Below are positions 26,055 through 33,988 of a stretch of DNA of 64,000 nucleotides, piece by piece (within the stretch, counting starts at the first letter, position 1; every line of letters starts with the position of its first letter). A model generated the notes under the pieces. The model was not told the DNA's origin, did no database searches, and saw only the letters and a list, made by a program, of their open reading frames with translations. Made by a program: the position numbers and the translations under genes. The stretch spans positions 1 through 64,000 of the forward strand of contig SVLR01000009.1 of assembly GCA_015067785.1 (NCBI GenBank), in the 5' to 3' direction. The stretch is from Oscillospiraceae bacterium (GTDB lineage Bacteria; Bacillota; Clostridia; Oscillospirales; Oscillospiraceae).

Positions 26055-26229
26055 CAGGGAACGTATGTATGCATTCCGCGTACCTTTGGGGGAATGGATA
26101 AATCCATTCCCTACGGCGCTGTAAGAGGCGCGGCAGGCGGGACGGGGAACCCGTCCCCTACGGTACCGTTGAAAGAATCGTAGGGGAGGCGTTTCTCCTC
26201 CCGCGGGCGATTTGTGAATCGCCCCTACG
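26055..26229. repeat. Composite palindromic intergenic repeat cluster
   Basis: GGAATGGATAAATCCATTCCCTAC (to 26114), GGCGGGACGGGGAACCCGTCCCCTAC (to 26161), CGTAGGGGAGGCGTTTCTCCTCCCGCGGGCGATTTGTGAATCGCCCCTACG (26179-26229). Confidence 0.65.
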
Positions 26230-26341
26230 AGTAATCATTAATGGTATTTGCCTATATTAAAGAGAATCGTTGACAGTCTGGGGGAGGCGGGGTATACTGA
26301 ATAAGAAACAAGGCTGTTGATATAGAAAGGAGGGAGCGTCT

Positions 26342-27217
26342 ATGATCATTGATTCACATGCCCACTATAATCATGCGGCATACAAAAATTCTTTTCGGTA
26401 TTTATGCTGCGACAAAAACGGCTATGCTATCCAAGAAGGAGATTTGGCGCAGGTGCTTCAGGCGCAGCAGGAAGCAAATATTCCCTATTCCATTGAGCCG
26501 GGGATCAATATAAAGTCCTGCGAAGAGATGCTCGTACTATGCAAAGCCTATCCGGAAAGATTGTTTCCTGCCATAGGTGTGCACCCTACCCGGTCGGTTT
26601 TTGAAAAATGGGATGACCGGAAAAAGCTGGATGAAATGGCAGCTGCGGATGGGGTGATTGCCATTGGAGAATGTGGACTTGACTATCACTATGCGAGAAA
26701 AGAACAGCACCGCTTTCGGCAGTACATTTGGTTTCTTTATCAGCTGAACTTGGCTTGGAAACGGAAGCTGCCGGTGATCCTTCATGTGCGGGATGCCCAT
26801 AGGGATGCGCTGCGGATCTTGCGCCATCACCCGGTAAGAAAGCTGGGCGGCGTGATCCATTGTTTTCACGATTCCAAGGAGATTGCTCAGCAGTATTTGA
26901 AGCTGGGGTATCATATCGGCATTGGCGGTTCTGCACTGCAGCAGGAGGAGCGGGCGAAGGATTTTTGGGAGGCGATTGCGGAGATGCCCCTTGATCGGAT
27001 CCTTTTGGAGACCGATGCGCCCTATATTTTGCCTTACTGCAAGGATATTTTTACGCCAAAACAGCTTCGTCGGGTGCGAAATACCTCGCTTATTCTGCCG
27101 GCTGTAATCGAGAAAATTGCGGAGCTGAAGGGCCTCTCTGCCGATGAGGTGGAACGGGCAACGACGAAAAATGTGATCCGGCTGTTTAGTCTGCCGATTG
27201 AGGAGAAAATGCTATGA
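26342..27217 (+). CDS. TatD family metal-dependent hydrolase (DNase)
   Basis: MIIDSHAHYNH, AIGECGLDYHY, PVILHVRDAHRDAL, GGVIHCFHDS, RILLETDAPYILP. Confidence 0.9.
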   Translation: MIIDSHAHYNHAAYKNSFRYLCCDKNGYAIQEGDLAQVLQAQQEANIPYSIEPGINIKSCEEMLVLCKAYPERLFPAIGVHPTRSVFEKWDDRKKLDEMAAADGVIAIGECGLDYHYARKEQHRFRQYIWFLYQLNLAWKRKLPVILHVRDAHRDALRILRHHPVRKLGGVIHCFHDSKEIAQQYLKLGYHIGIGGSALQQEERAKDFWEAIAEMPLDRILLETDAPYILPYCKDIFTPKQLRRVRNTSLILPAVIEKIAELKGLSADEVERATTKNVIRLFSLPIEEKML

Positions 27218-27903
27218 CAATGAGGGAAATGATTTATAAGCGCAAGTCCTGCCGGAGCTTTACGAATGCGCCGGTGGAGGAGGAAATCATAGAAAAGATC
27301 AAGGCTTTTTCTATGAAGCCACTGTATCCGGGCATCCGGGTACATTGGGAGATCGCAGAGCGCAATCAGGTCAAGTGCATCTGCCCTTGGACCACACGGC
27401 AGCTGATCACTGTCTATTCTGAGGAGAAGGAAGGTTACCTTGAAAATGTGGGCTTCCTGTTTCAGCAGATGGAGCTTTACCTGCAAACGCTGGGTTTGGG
27501 TGTCTGCTGGCTGGGTATGGGCAGAATGAATCCCAAGACCACAAAGCCGGTGGAGGGGATGAAATTTGTCATTATGCTGGCCTTTGGCCATCCCAAGGGG
27601 GAACCGCTTCGCCGGGATGTGAAGGAATTTAAGCGGAAAGAGATGGAGAAAATTTCCGACCAACCAAACCCCAAACTGGAAGCAGCCCGGCTGGCGCCTT
27701 CTGCGGTCAACAGTCAGCCCTGGTATTTTACCCACGAGGGCGGTGCCGTTCGGGTTTATTGCAACCAAATCGGTACACGGCTGGATACAGGTATTGCCAT
27801 GGCACATCTTTATGTAGAAAACCCGGACAGCTTCCGCTTTTACAAGGCGGAGAGCGTCCAGGAATTGCCGGGATACGACTATATCGGCAGTGTGAGTCTA
27901 TAA
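27214..27903 (+). CDS. Nitroreductase family protein
   Basis: MIYKRKSCRSFTNAPVEEEII, LAPSAVNSQPWYFT, LDTGIAMAHLY. Confidence 0.82.
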   Translation: MTMREMIYKRKSCRSFTNAPVEEEIIEKIKAFSMKPLYPGIRVHWEIAERNQVKCICPWTTRQLITVYSEEKEGYLENVGFLFQQMELYLQTLGLGVCWLGMGRMNPKTTKPVEGMKFVIMLAFGHPKGEPLRRDVKEFKRKEMEKISDQPNPKLEAARLAPSAVNSQPWYFTHEGGAVRVYCNQIGTRLDTGIAMAHLYVENPDSFRFYKAESVQELPGYDYIGSVSL

Positions 27904-27918
27904 AAACAGGTGCGATCT

Positions 27919-28452
27919 ATGAGCGAGATTATGACCTATACAAAGAAAATGTTCGATCCCCTGCGGCCAAAGACAGAGCTGATCGACATTACGGATATTG
28001 CCCATTCTCTTTCTATGCTTTGTCGGGCAAACGGACATTTCAGGACCTTTTATTCTGTGGGACAGCACTGCATCAACTGCGCGCGGGAAGCAGAGGCGAG
28101 AGGGTATTCTCCTCGCTTGCAGCTTGCGTGTCTGCTCCACGATGCCAGCGAAGCCTACTTATCCGATGTGACCCGTCCGGTCAAGGCAGAGCTGCCTAAA
28201 TATAAGGAGATCGAAGAACCGCTTCAGGAAATGCTTTGGAATTTATGGCTGGGTGCGCCCTTGACCGAGGAGGAAAAGAGGCAGGTGTTCGAAATTGATG
28301 ATGCGATCCTTGCCCACGAATTTGTAAATCTGATGGGGGAGAGCATTGTAGATGAGATGCCGGAGATCTGCTCCCAGCCGGAATTCTCCTTTACAGGCTT
28401 TGAAGTCTGCGAACGGGAATTTTTGCAGCGCTTCCGGGAATTGACGCAGTAA
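27919..28452 (+). CDS. HD-domain phosphohydrolase
   Basis: FYSVGQHCINCAREAEARG, LACLLHDASEAYLSDVTRPVK. Confidence 0.8.
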   Translation: MSEIMTYTKKMFDPLRPKTELIDITDIAHSLSMLCRANGHFRTFYSVGQHCINCAREAEARGYSPRLQLACLLHDASEAYLSDVTRPVKAELPKYKEIEEPLQEMLWNLWLGAPLTEEEKRQVFEIDDAILAHEFVNLMGESIVDEMPEICSQPEFSFTGFEVCEREFLQRFRELTQ

Positions 28453-28457
28453 AGTAA

Positions 28458-28490
28458 ACACCCTGGCTTGGGAAAGCCAGGGTGTTTCGC
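28458..28490 (+). terminator. Rho-independent terminator
   Basis: AAACACCCTGGCTTGGGAAAGCCAGGGTGTTT. Confidence 0.75.
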
Positions 28491-28571
28491 TATAGTTCGG
28501 TAAAATTACAGATGCAGCAAACGATGCCGTTGTTGCAGGGGTATACGATTTGCCCATCGCCCAAAAATTGA

Positions 28572-29090
28572 TTACCGTCCCCGGTATTCCTGCTTCAAAA
28601 CCTCTGCCATTTCCTCCGGAGACTCCTTGCAGCCGCCGGCAAGCCAGAGCTTAATGATGGCATTTAGTCCGTTTCGGAAAAATTCGATGTGATACTTGAG
28701 GTTCTTGGTGACCTGCTCCTGTTCTGCCCGCTTGGGATCGCAGATGGAAATAAGGTGCTTTTCATCGTAGCAGAGCTTAAAATAGGTCTGATAGAACAGC
28801 TGATTCTCCTTGATGTGCCGGAACATTTTCAGCGCACCGCTGCGCTCGTTAAAATAGTCGTAATCGGCAAAGAGATCACTGAATTCTCCCTCGAGATCCT
28901 CTCTTACCTTGTCCGCAAGATCAAAAATATCCAGAAAATTAGCATAGAAGGTGCTGCGATTCAGACCGGTCGTCTTGATCAGGTCGGAAACCGTAATGTC
29001 CTTGACCTCATAAGTCTGCAAAAGGCCGACAAAGGCCTTTTTGATCTTTTCTTGAGATTCCTTGCGGCGTTTGTTATTTTTCGTATTCAT
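28572..29090 (-). CDS. TetR family transcriptional regulator
   Basis: KIKKAFVGLLQTYEVKDITVSDLIKTTGLNRSTFYANF. Confidence 0.85.
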   Translation of the reverse strand: MNTKNNKRRKESQEKIKKAFVGLLQTYEVKDITVSDLIKTTGLNRSTFYANFLDIFDLADKVREDLEGEFSDLFADYDYFNERSGALKMFRHIKENQLFYQTYFKLCYDEKHLISICDPKRAEQEQVTKNLKYHIEFFRNGLNAIIKLWLAGGCKESPEEMAEVLKQEYRGR

Positions 29091-29209
29091 AGAAATTCTC
29101 CATTATTCCAACAAATGTCGAGAAATTGATGATTGTTTTGCTATATGCAAACGATTATACTTAAAGAGCAATAAAAAAACAAGTGTTGGTTTAATGAAAG
29201 GAGATCAAA

Positions 29210-29578
29210 ATGAAAAAAAGTAGCTTTGTTGCGTTGGTGATGGGAACGGTAGGCGGTGTGCTTTTTGCGCTGGGTATGTGTATGGCGCTTCTGCCGGAGT
29301 GGAATGCCTTTTGGGAGGGCGTGATACTTGGGGGCATCGGTATTGTTTTCGGTGCGGCGACTTTGCTCGTATGGTGCAAAATGGAGAAAATAAAGCTGCC
29401 TGAAATGAACGGCAAAAATCTGTTCCGTATCTTCTACAGCGTAGCTTCTGTGCTGATTCTGGGGGCGGGTATGTGTCTGTGCCTTGTTTGGCAGCAATTC
29501 ATATGGGGCACGCTGGTAGGTCTTTTGGGCATCGTGCTGCTGATCGCCCTAATCCCGATGATCAAGGGCATCCGATGA
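29210..29578 (+). CDS. Small integral membrane protein
   Basis: Four hydrophobic segments; SD AAAGGAG upstream; divergent from TetR gene. Confidence 0.65.
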   Translation: MKKSSFVALVMGTVGGVLFALGMCMALLPEWNAFWEGVILGGIGIVFGAATLLVWCKMEKIKLPEMNGKNLFRIFYSVASVLILGAGMCLCLVWQQFIWGTLVGLLGIVLLIALIPMIKGIR

Positions 29579-30360
29579 AAGCGCGCAGGATCGCGAAAAG
29601 TCCGTATTTAAGCCTGATCTTCAACTTCACCTATGCGTTGGGGAACGGCGCGGTAGGGCTTCTTTTCCATTCCTGGTGGTTTATTACCGTTGGCGCCTAT
29701 TATGCTGTCCTTGCCGTAGCACGGTTTTCCGTACTGCTGATAAAGCGAAAGGCAGAAGGAGATCAAGGTGTTGCGCTTTTTGTGAGACGCAGCACAGGAA
29801 TTTTGCTTGTGGCAATGTCGGTCTGCATCGTGGGGGTCAATATTTTATCTGCCTTAAAGGAGCGGGGATCTGCTTTCCACAAGATCCTTATGATCGCCAT
29901 TGCTACCTACACATTTACGAAGATCACCGTTGCGATCATCGGTATGGTAAAAGCAAGGCGCACCTGCGCACCGGTAATTAAAACACTGCGAAATCTCGCT
30001 TTGGCAGATGCCTGCGTTTCTGTGTACAATATGCAGCGGTCAATGCTTCAGTCCTTTCCGGGACTGACACCGGCGGAAATTCAAATCTTCAATATTCTGA
30101 CGGGAACGGCGGTATGGCTCATCGTGCTGTTTCTGGGCGTGAATCTGATCGGAGGAAAAAGAGTAGATATGGCAAAGTCGAAAATCATAAAAGCCAATAA
30201 AAAAATCGCAGAGGCGGTCACTACCGGCTACAAAAAGATCGAAAAGGGCGTTGTGGACGGTTACAGCAAAATCGAGGACAAATTTGTGGATGCGTACCTG
30301 ACCCGGGATGGCGAGACGGTGGAAGAAGCCAAAAAGAGACTGAAAAAAGAGAAAGAATAA
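29575..30360 (+). CDS. Integral membrane protein with charged C-terminal helix
   Basis: MKARRIAKSPYLSLIFNFTYALGNG...; ATG overlaps previous stop; Lys/Glu-rich tail. Confidence 0.65.
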   Translation: MKARRIAKSPYLSLIFNFTYALGNGAVGLLFHSWWFITVGAYYAVLAVARFSVLLIKRKAEGDQGVALFVRRSTGILLVAMSVCIVGVNILSALKERGSAFHKILMIAIATYTFTKITVAIIGMVKARRTCAPVIKTLRNLALADACVSVYNMQRSMLQSFPGLTPAEIQIFNILTGTAVWLIVLFLGVNLIGGKRVDMAKSKIIKANKKIAEAVTTGYKKIEKGVVDGYSKIEDKFVDAYLTRDGETVEEAKKRLKKEKE

Positions 30361-30400
30361 GAAAAGCGGCAGAGAGGGGAAAGCTCTTTGCCGCTTTATG

Positions 30401-30429
30401 TTGCAATGGACAACACTGCGTGCTATAAT
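30401..30429 (+). promoter_or_regulatory. Promoter with extended -10
   Basis: TTGCAA, 17-bp spacer ending TGC, TATAAT. Confidence 0.65.
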
Positions 30430-30447
30430 GGGCTAAGAGGTGAGCAT

Positions 30448-30750
30448 ATGAAGAAGGTAAAGATCACTGCCGTTCGGAAGGTTTGCTATGGCGACCTGAT
30501 GGCGCAGTATGAAAATCCCATCGAGCATACCTGCGATGTGGAAGAGGGAATGGTATGGATCTGCGAAAACGGAGAAAAGCCGGAAGACTTTTGTGACAGT
30601 GCCTGGGACAGTATGTCTGCGTTTGTGAAGACCTTGGCTTCCGGTGGCGGGAATTTTTATGACGGCTGGATGAAGAACCCTTATTCGGCAATGATCAGCT
30701 GTAACGACGGTTTTCGCCCGGTGAGCTTTTATCTGGAAACAATAGAATAA
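30448..30750 (+). CDS. TIGR04076-type small protein
   Basis: MKKVKITAVRKVCYGDLMAQYENP..CDVEEGMVWICENGEKPEDFCDSAWDSM. Confidence 0.7.
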   Translation: MKKVKITAVRKVCYGDLMAQYENPIEHTCDVEEGMVWICENGEKPEDFCDSAWDSMSAFVKTLASGGGNFYDGWMKNPYSAMISCNDGFRPVSFYLETIE

Positions 30751-30766
30751 TTTGTATGGAGTGTAG

Positions 30767-31435
30767 ATGATGAAATTATTATTAGAGGCTTTAACCAAAT
30801 TTACCTGCGGGCTCCTGATGGTAGGCCTGCTGATCTTTCTGCCGGCGGGTACCCTCGCTTATACATACGGCTGGCTGTTTATTGCGCTTCTTTTTGTGCC
30901 GATGCTGATCGCAGGGTTTGTAATGCTACACAAATTTCCGGATTTTCTCAAAAAACGGCTGGATGTCAAGGAAAAGCAGGCCGCGCAAAAGGGTGTATTG
31001 GCATTTTCGGGACTGATGTTTATTGCCGGTTTTGTGGTGGCGGGACTGGACTTCCGCTTTGGTTGGTCCAAAATGCCTGATTGGGTCGTGATTGCCGCAT
31101 CGGTGCTGTTCCTCGTAGCTTACGCGCTGTATGCGGAGGTAATGCGGGAAAATGCTTACCTCAGCCGTACTGTGAAGGTAGAGGAAGGACAGAAGGTCGT
31201 GGATACGGGACTTTACGGCATTGTCCGCCATCCGATGTATGCGGTGACGGTTTTGCTGTTTTTGATGATCCCGCTGGTGCTGGGCTCTTGGTACGCCCTC
31301 ATCGCCTTTGCTTTCTATCCCGCAATTATCATTGTGCGCCTCAGGGACGAGGAAAAACTTCTGACCCGGGAGCTGCCCGGATATGCGGAATATAAGCAAA
31401 AAGTAAGGTATAGGATCATACCCTTTATTTGGTAA
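30767..31435 (+). CDS. Isoprenylcysteine carboxyl methyltransferase-family membrane protein
   Basis: GLYGIVRHPMYAVTVLLFLMIPLVLGSWYAL, RLRDEEKLLTRELPGYAEYKQKVRYRIIPFIW. Confidence 0.82.
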   Translation: MMKLLLEALTKFTCGLLMVGLLIFLPAGTLAYTYGWLFIALLFVPMLIAGFVMLHKFPDFLKKRLDVKEKQAAQKGVLAFSGLMFIAGFVVAGLDFRFGWSKMPDWVVIAASVLFLVAYALYAEVMRENAYLSRTVKVEEGQKVVDTGLYGIVRHPMYAVTVLLFLMIPLVLGSWYALIAFAFYPAIIIVRLRDEEKLLTRELPGYAEYKQKVRYRIIPFIW

Positions 31436-31437
31436 AG

Positions 31438-31473
31438 GAAAAGTGCGTTGCAGATTTTGCAACGCACTTTTTT
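31438..31473 (+). terminator. Rho-independent terminator (convergent)
   Basis: AAAAGTGCGTTGCAGATTTTGCAACGCACTTTTTT. Confidence 0.8.
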
Positions 31474-31891
31474 AGTTTTTCAGCAGCTTGTTCAGCTTCT
31501 CGGCTTTGGCTTTTTCTATAAGGTAGATAATAAGCCAAATGAGAGCATAGGAGACAAGGAAAATGGTGGTGAAAACCAGTATGGGGAGCAGAGAATTTTG
31601 CAGCCAGCCGTTTAGGAGATAGGTCAGGATATAGGCGGCATACAGCGCGCCGCAGTGGAGCAAAATCATAGTGGGCAGCGGCAGCTGCTCCATTTGATAG
31701 ATGGCGGTCATACCGGCTGCAATAAAGGCAAGCAGCGTGATGGTAAGAATGCCTATACAGACCTCTCCGGGGGAGAGAGATTCCACGGTACCGGTCGCAT
31801 CGAAAATACCGTAGATGATCGCCAAAACGATGGGCCCTCCACTGGCACAGAGCAAGCCTCTGAGCAGAAACTCCTTGAGAAACTTTTTCAT
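31472..31891 (-). CDS. DUF3021 family membrane protein
   Basis: MKKFLKEFLLRGLLCASGGPIVLAIIYGI; four TM; ATGA overlap with LytTR gene. Confidence 0.7.
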   Translation of the reverse strand: MKKFLKEFLLRGLLCASGGPIVLAIIYGIFDATGTVESLSPGEVCIGILTITLLAFIAAGMTAIYQMEQLPLPTMILLHCGALYAAYILTYLLNGWLQNSLLPILVFTTIFLVSYALIWLIIYLIEKAKAEKLNKLLKN

Positions 31892-32325
31892 TTGGTTTCC
31901 AACCTCCTTTTGATTTCCGAGAAGCAGCGGCGGGAGACATATTCCCTGTAACCGCATTTGAAAATTGCGTCCACGCTGCCGGCAACGGTAACAGTGAATC
32001 GCTCTAACGCTTTTTCATTTGCAAGGGTGCTTTTGTTGATGCGGATGAAGGAAGCGGGGAGCGCGCTTTCCAGCTCATAAAGCCTCTGCTTCAAACGATA
32101 ATGCTTATTATTGGAATCAATGGCATAGGTCTTACCGTCCAGTACGGTAATGCACTCAATTTCGGAGACGGAGAGCATTTTGATGTCATCCTCGGTATAG
32201 CCGGGGATGCGGTCAGTTTGCTGGGAAATAAGCGCCTCAATCTCATCGATCAGAGCGGAGCGACTGTGGACAGTTGCCACCACTTCCTCCTCTTTCTCTT
32301 TGTCAATGATCAGCCTGAATTTCAT
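31888..32325 (-). CDS. LytTR family DNA-binding regulator
   Basis: IECITVLDGKTYAIDSNNKHYRLKQRLYELESALPASFIRINKSTLANEKALERF. Confidence 0.85.
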   Translation of the reverse strand: MKFRLIIDKEKEEEVVATVHSRSALIDEIEALISQQTDRIPGYTEDDIKMLSVSEIECITVLDGKTYAIDSNNKHYRLKQRLYELESALPASFIRINKSTLANEKALERFTVTVAGSVDAIFKCGYREYVSRRCFSEIKRRLETK

Positions 32326-32420
32326 CCCGTCACCTCCATTTATCTCATTATAGCATATCTGAATGAAAATTGCATATTTATCATATCATCGGTAATTTTT
32401 TGATATTAAACGGCAAAAGA

Positions 32421-32446
32421 CCCGGAATTGCAGCTGCAATTCCGGG
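32421..32446 (-). terminator. Terminator of patatin gene
   Basis: Perfect 26-bp palindrome CCCGGAATTGCAGCTGCAATTCCGGG, followed on the reverse strand by TCTTTT. Confidence 0.65.
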
Positions 32447-32464
32447 GGTAGGCGCAGTGTGGCA

Positions 32465-33316
32465 TTAAGGTGTTTCTAAAAAAGCACGCATTTCATCGAT
32501 CCGCGACTCGGCGGTTTGGCGGCCGATCTCGTAGACCCTTCGTAGCTTCTCCGGGTCGTTTTCTGTGCGGCCGATGGGGAGCTTTTCAGGAGGACGGATG
32601 ACGAGCGTTTTGCCTGCCTGCTCTTGTGCGCAGATGTAGTCCAGCGTGGCGTTATATTCCTCGTGCCGGGATGCCATAGCCTTCACCAGCTTGGGATACT
32701 TTCTGTAGTAGAGCTTCATCAGCGGAAACAGCTTGTCTCGCTTCTTCACGAAGCCCAAAGGTCGGGTCAGGATCACGATGTTCCGGTCATAGCCGATGGA
32801 CTCAAAAAACTGCACAGGGACGGAATCTGCCAAAGCGCCGTCTAAGTATTTTCCACCGTCGATCTCCACGATTTGGGAAACCAAAGGCATAGAGGCAGAT
32901 GCCCGGATCCACGCAAAGCCGTGATCGTGCCGATCCTTTAGCTTGTGATAGACTGCCTTTCCGGTTTCTACATCGGTGGCGACCACATAGAATTCCATAG
33001 GGTTATTTTCATAGGTATCAAAGTCGAATACATCGTGGATCATCGGTACTTCCTCGTAGCAAAATTCCTTGCTGTAGTAGTTACCGGTCTTCAGCAGAAC
33101 ACCGAAGTTGCCATAGCGTTTATCCCGACAGAACCGGGTGTTGTAGCGGATCACGCGGCCGATCTGTTTCGATTTATAGTTGCAGCCAAAGGCAGCGCCG
33201 GCAGACACACCGATGGCGCCGTCCAGCTCGATACCGTGCGCCATCATCACATCGATGACACCGGCGGTGAACATACCCCGCATGGCGCCGCCTTCCATAA
33301 TCAGTCCTTTTTTCAT
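32465..33316 (-). CDS. Patatin-like phospholipase family protein
   Basis: LIMEGGAMRGMFTAGVIDVMM, IGVSAGAAFG, YLDGALADSVPV. Confidence 0.88.
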   Translation of the reverse strand: MKKGLIMEGGAMRGMFTAGVIDVMMAHGIELDGAIGVSAGAAFGCNYKSKQIGRVIRYNTRFCRDKRYGNFGVLLKTGNYYSKEFCYEEVPMIHDVFDFDTYENNPMEFYVVATDVETGKAVYHKLKDRHDHGFAWIRASASMPLVSQIVEIDGGKYLDGALADSVPVQFFESIGYDRNIVILTRPLGFVKKRDKLFPLMKLYYRKYPKLVKAMASRHEEYNATLDYICAQEQAGKTLVIRPPEKLPIGRTENDPEKLRRVYEIGRQTAESRIDEMRAFLETP

Positions 33317-33443
33317 TCCTTGCGCCCCTCAAATTAAGATCGTATCTATTATACCACGAATCGGAAATGCTGACAAGGATATTGATTTGCGGATTTTCGC
33401 TTGCTATAATATTGGTAACTATAAAAATAGGGGAGTGTGCCTT

Positions 33444-33953
33444 ATGAAATTTCTGATCGTTGTGGATATGCAGGTAGACTTTATTTCCGGAAGCCTTGGC
33501 AGTGCCCACGCAGCCGCGATCGTGCCGAATGTGGTGGAGAAAGTCAAAGCCTTTGACGGAAAGGTGATCTTTACCCGAGATACCCATTTTGAGGATTATT
33601 TCCAGACTCAGGAGGGTAAGAAGCTGCCCGTTTTGCATTGCGTAAAGGATACAGACGGCTGGCAGGTTTGCGACGAGCTGAAGCCCTTTGTGGACGCCGT
33701 GGTGGATAAGGTCACTTTCGGCAGTGTAAATCTCCCGAAAATACTTATGGACTGCGGGGAGCCGATCGAAGAAATTGCGCTTTGCGGACTGTGTACGGAC
33801 ATTTGCGTGATCTCTAACGCGATGATCTTGAAGGCAGCATTTCCGGATGTGCGTATTGCTGTGGACGCAAATTGCTGTGCCGGCGTGACGGTGGAGAGCC
33901 ACCAAACTGCGCTGAGTGCAATGAAGGCTGTGCAGATCGAGGTCAATGACTGA
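33444..33953 (+). CDS. Cysteine hydrolase (isochorismatase/nicotinamidase superfamily)
   Basis: MKFLIVVDMQVDFISGSL, VTFGSVNL, EIALCGLCTDICVISNAMILKA. Confidence 0.88.
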   Translation: MKFLIVVDMQVDFISGSLGSAHAAAIVPNVVEKVKAFDGKVIFTRDTHFEDYFQTQEGKKLPVLHCVKDTDGWQVCDELKPFVDAVVDKVTFGSVNLPKILMDCGEPIEEIALCGLCTDICVISNAMILKAAFPDVRIAVDANCCAGVTVESHQTALSAMKAVQIEVND

Positions 33954-33988
33954 ACGGCTATTCCCTGTTTAAATATGGAGGGATGACA

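Noticed and set aside
31472-32325. DUF3021-LytTR pair as a novel regulatory system
   Set aside because: This is a recurrent, already recognised gene pair in Firmicutes; ordinary here.
32465-33953. Patatin-like phospholipase plus cysteine hydrolase as part of a cyclic-nucleotide (CBASS-like) defence system
   Set aside because: No cGAS/DncV-like nucleotidyltransferase, E1/E2 or JAB genes nearby; the genes are divergent and look like housekeeping members of their families.
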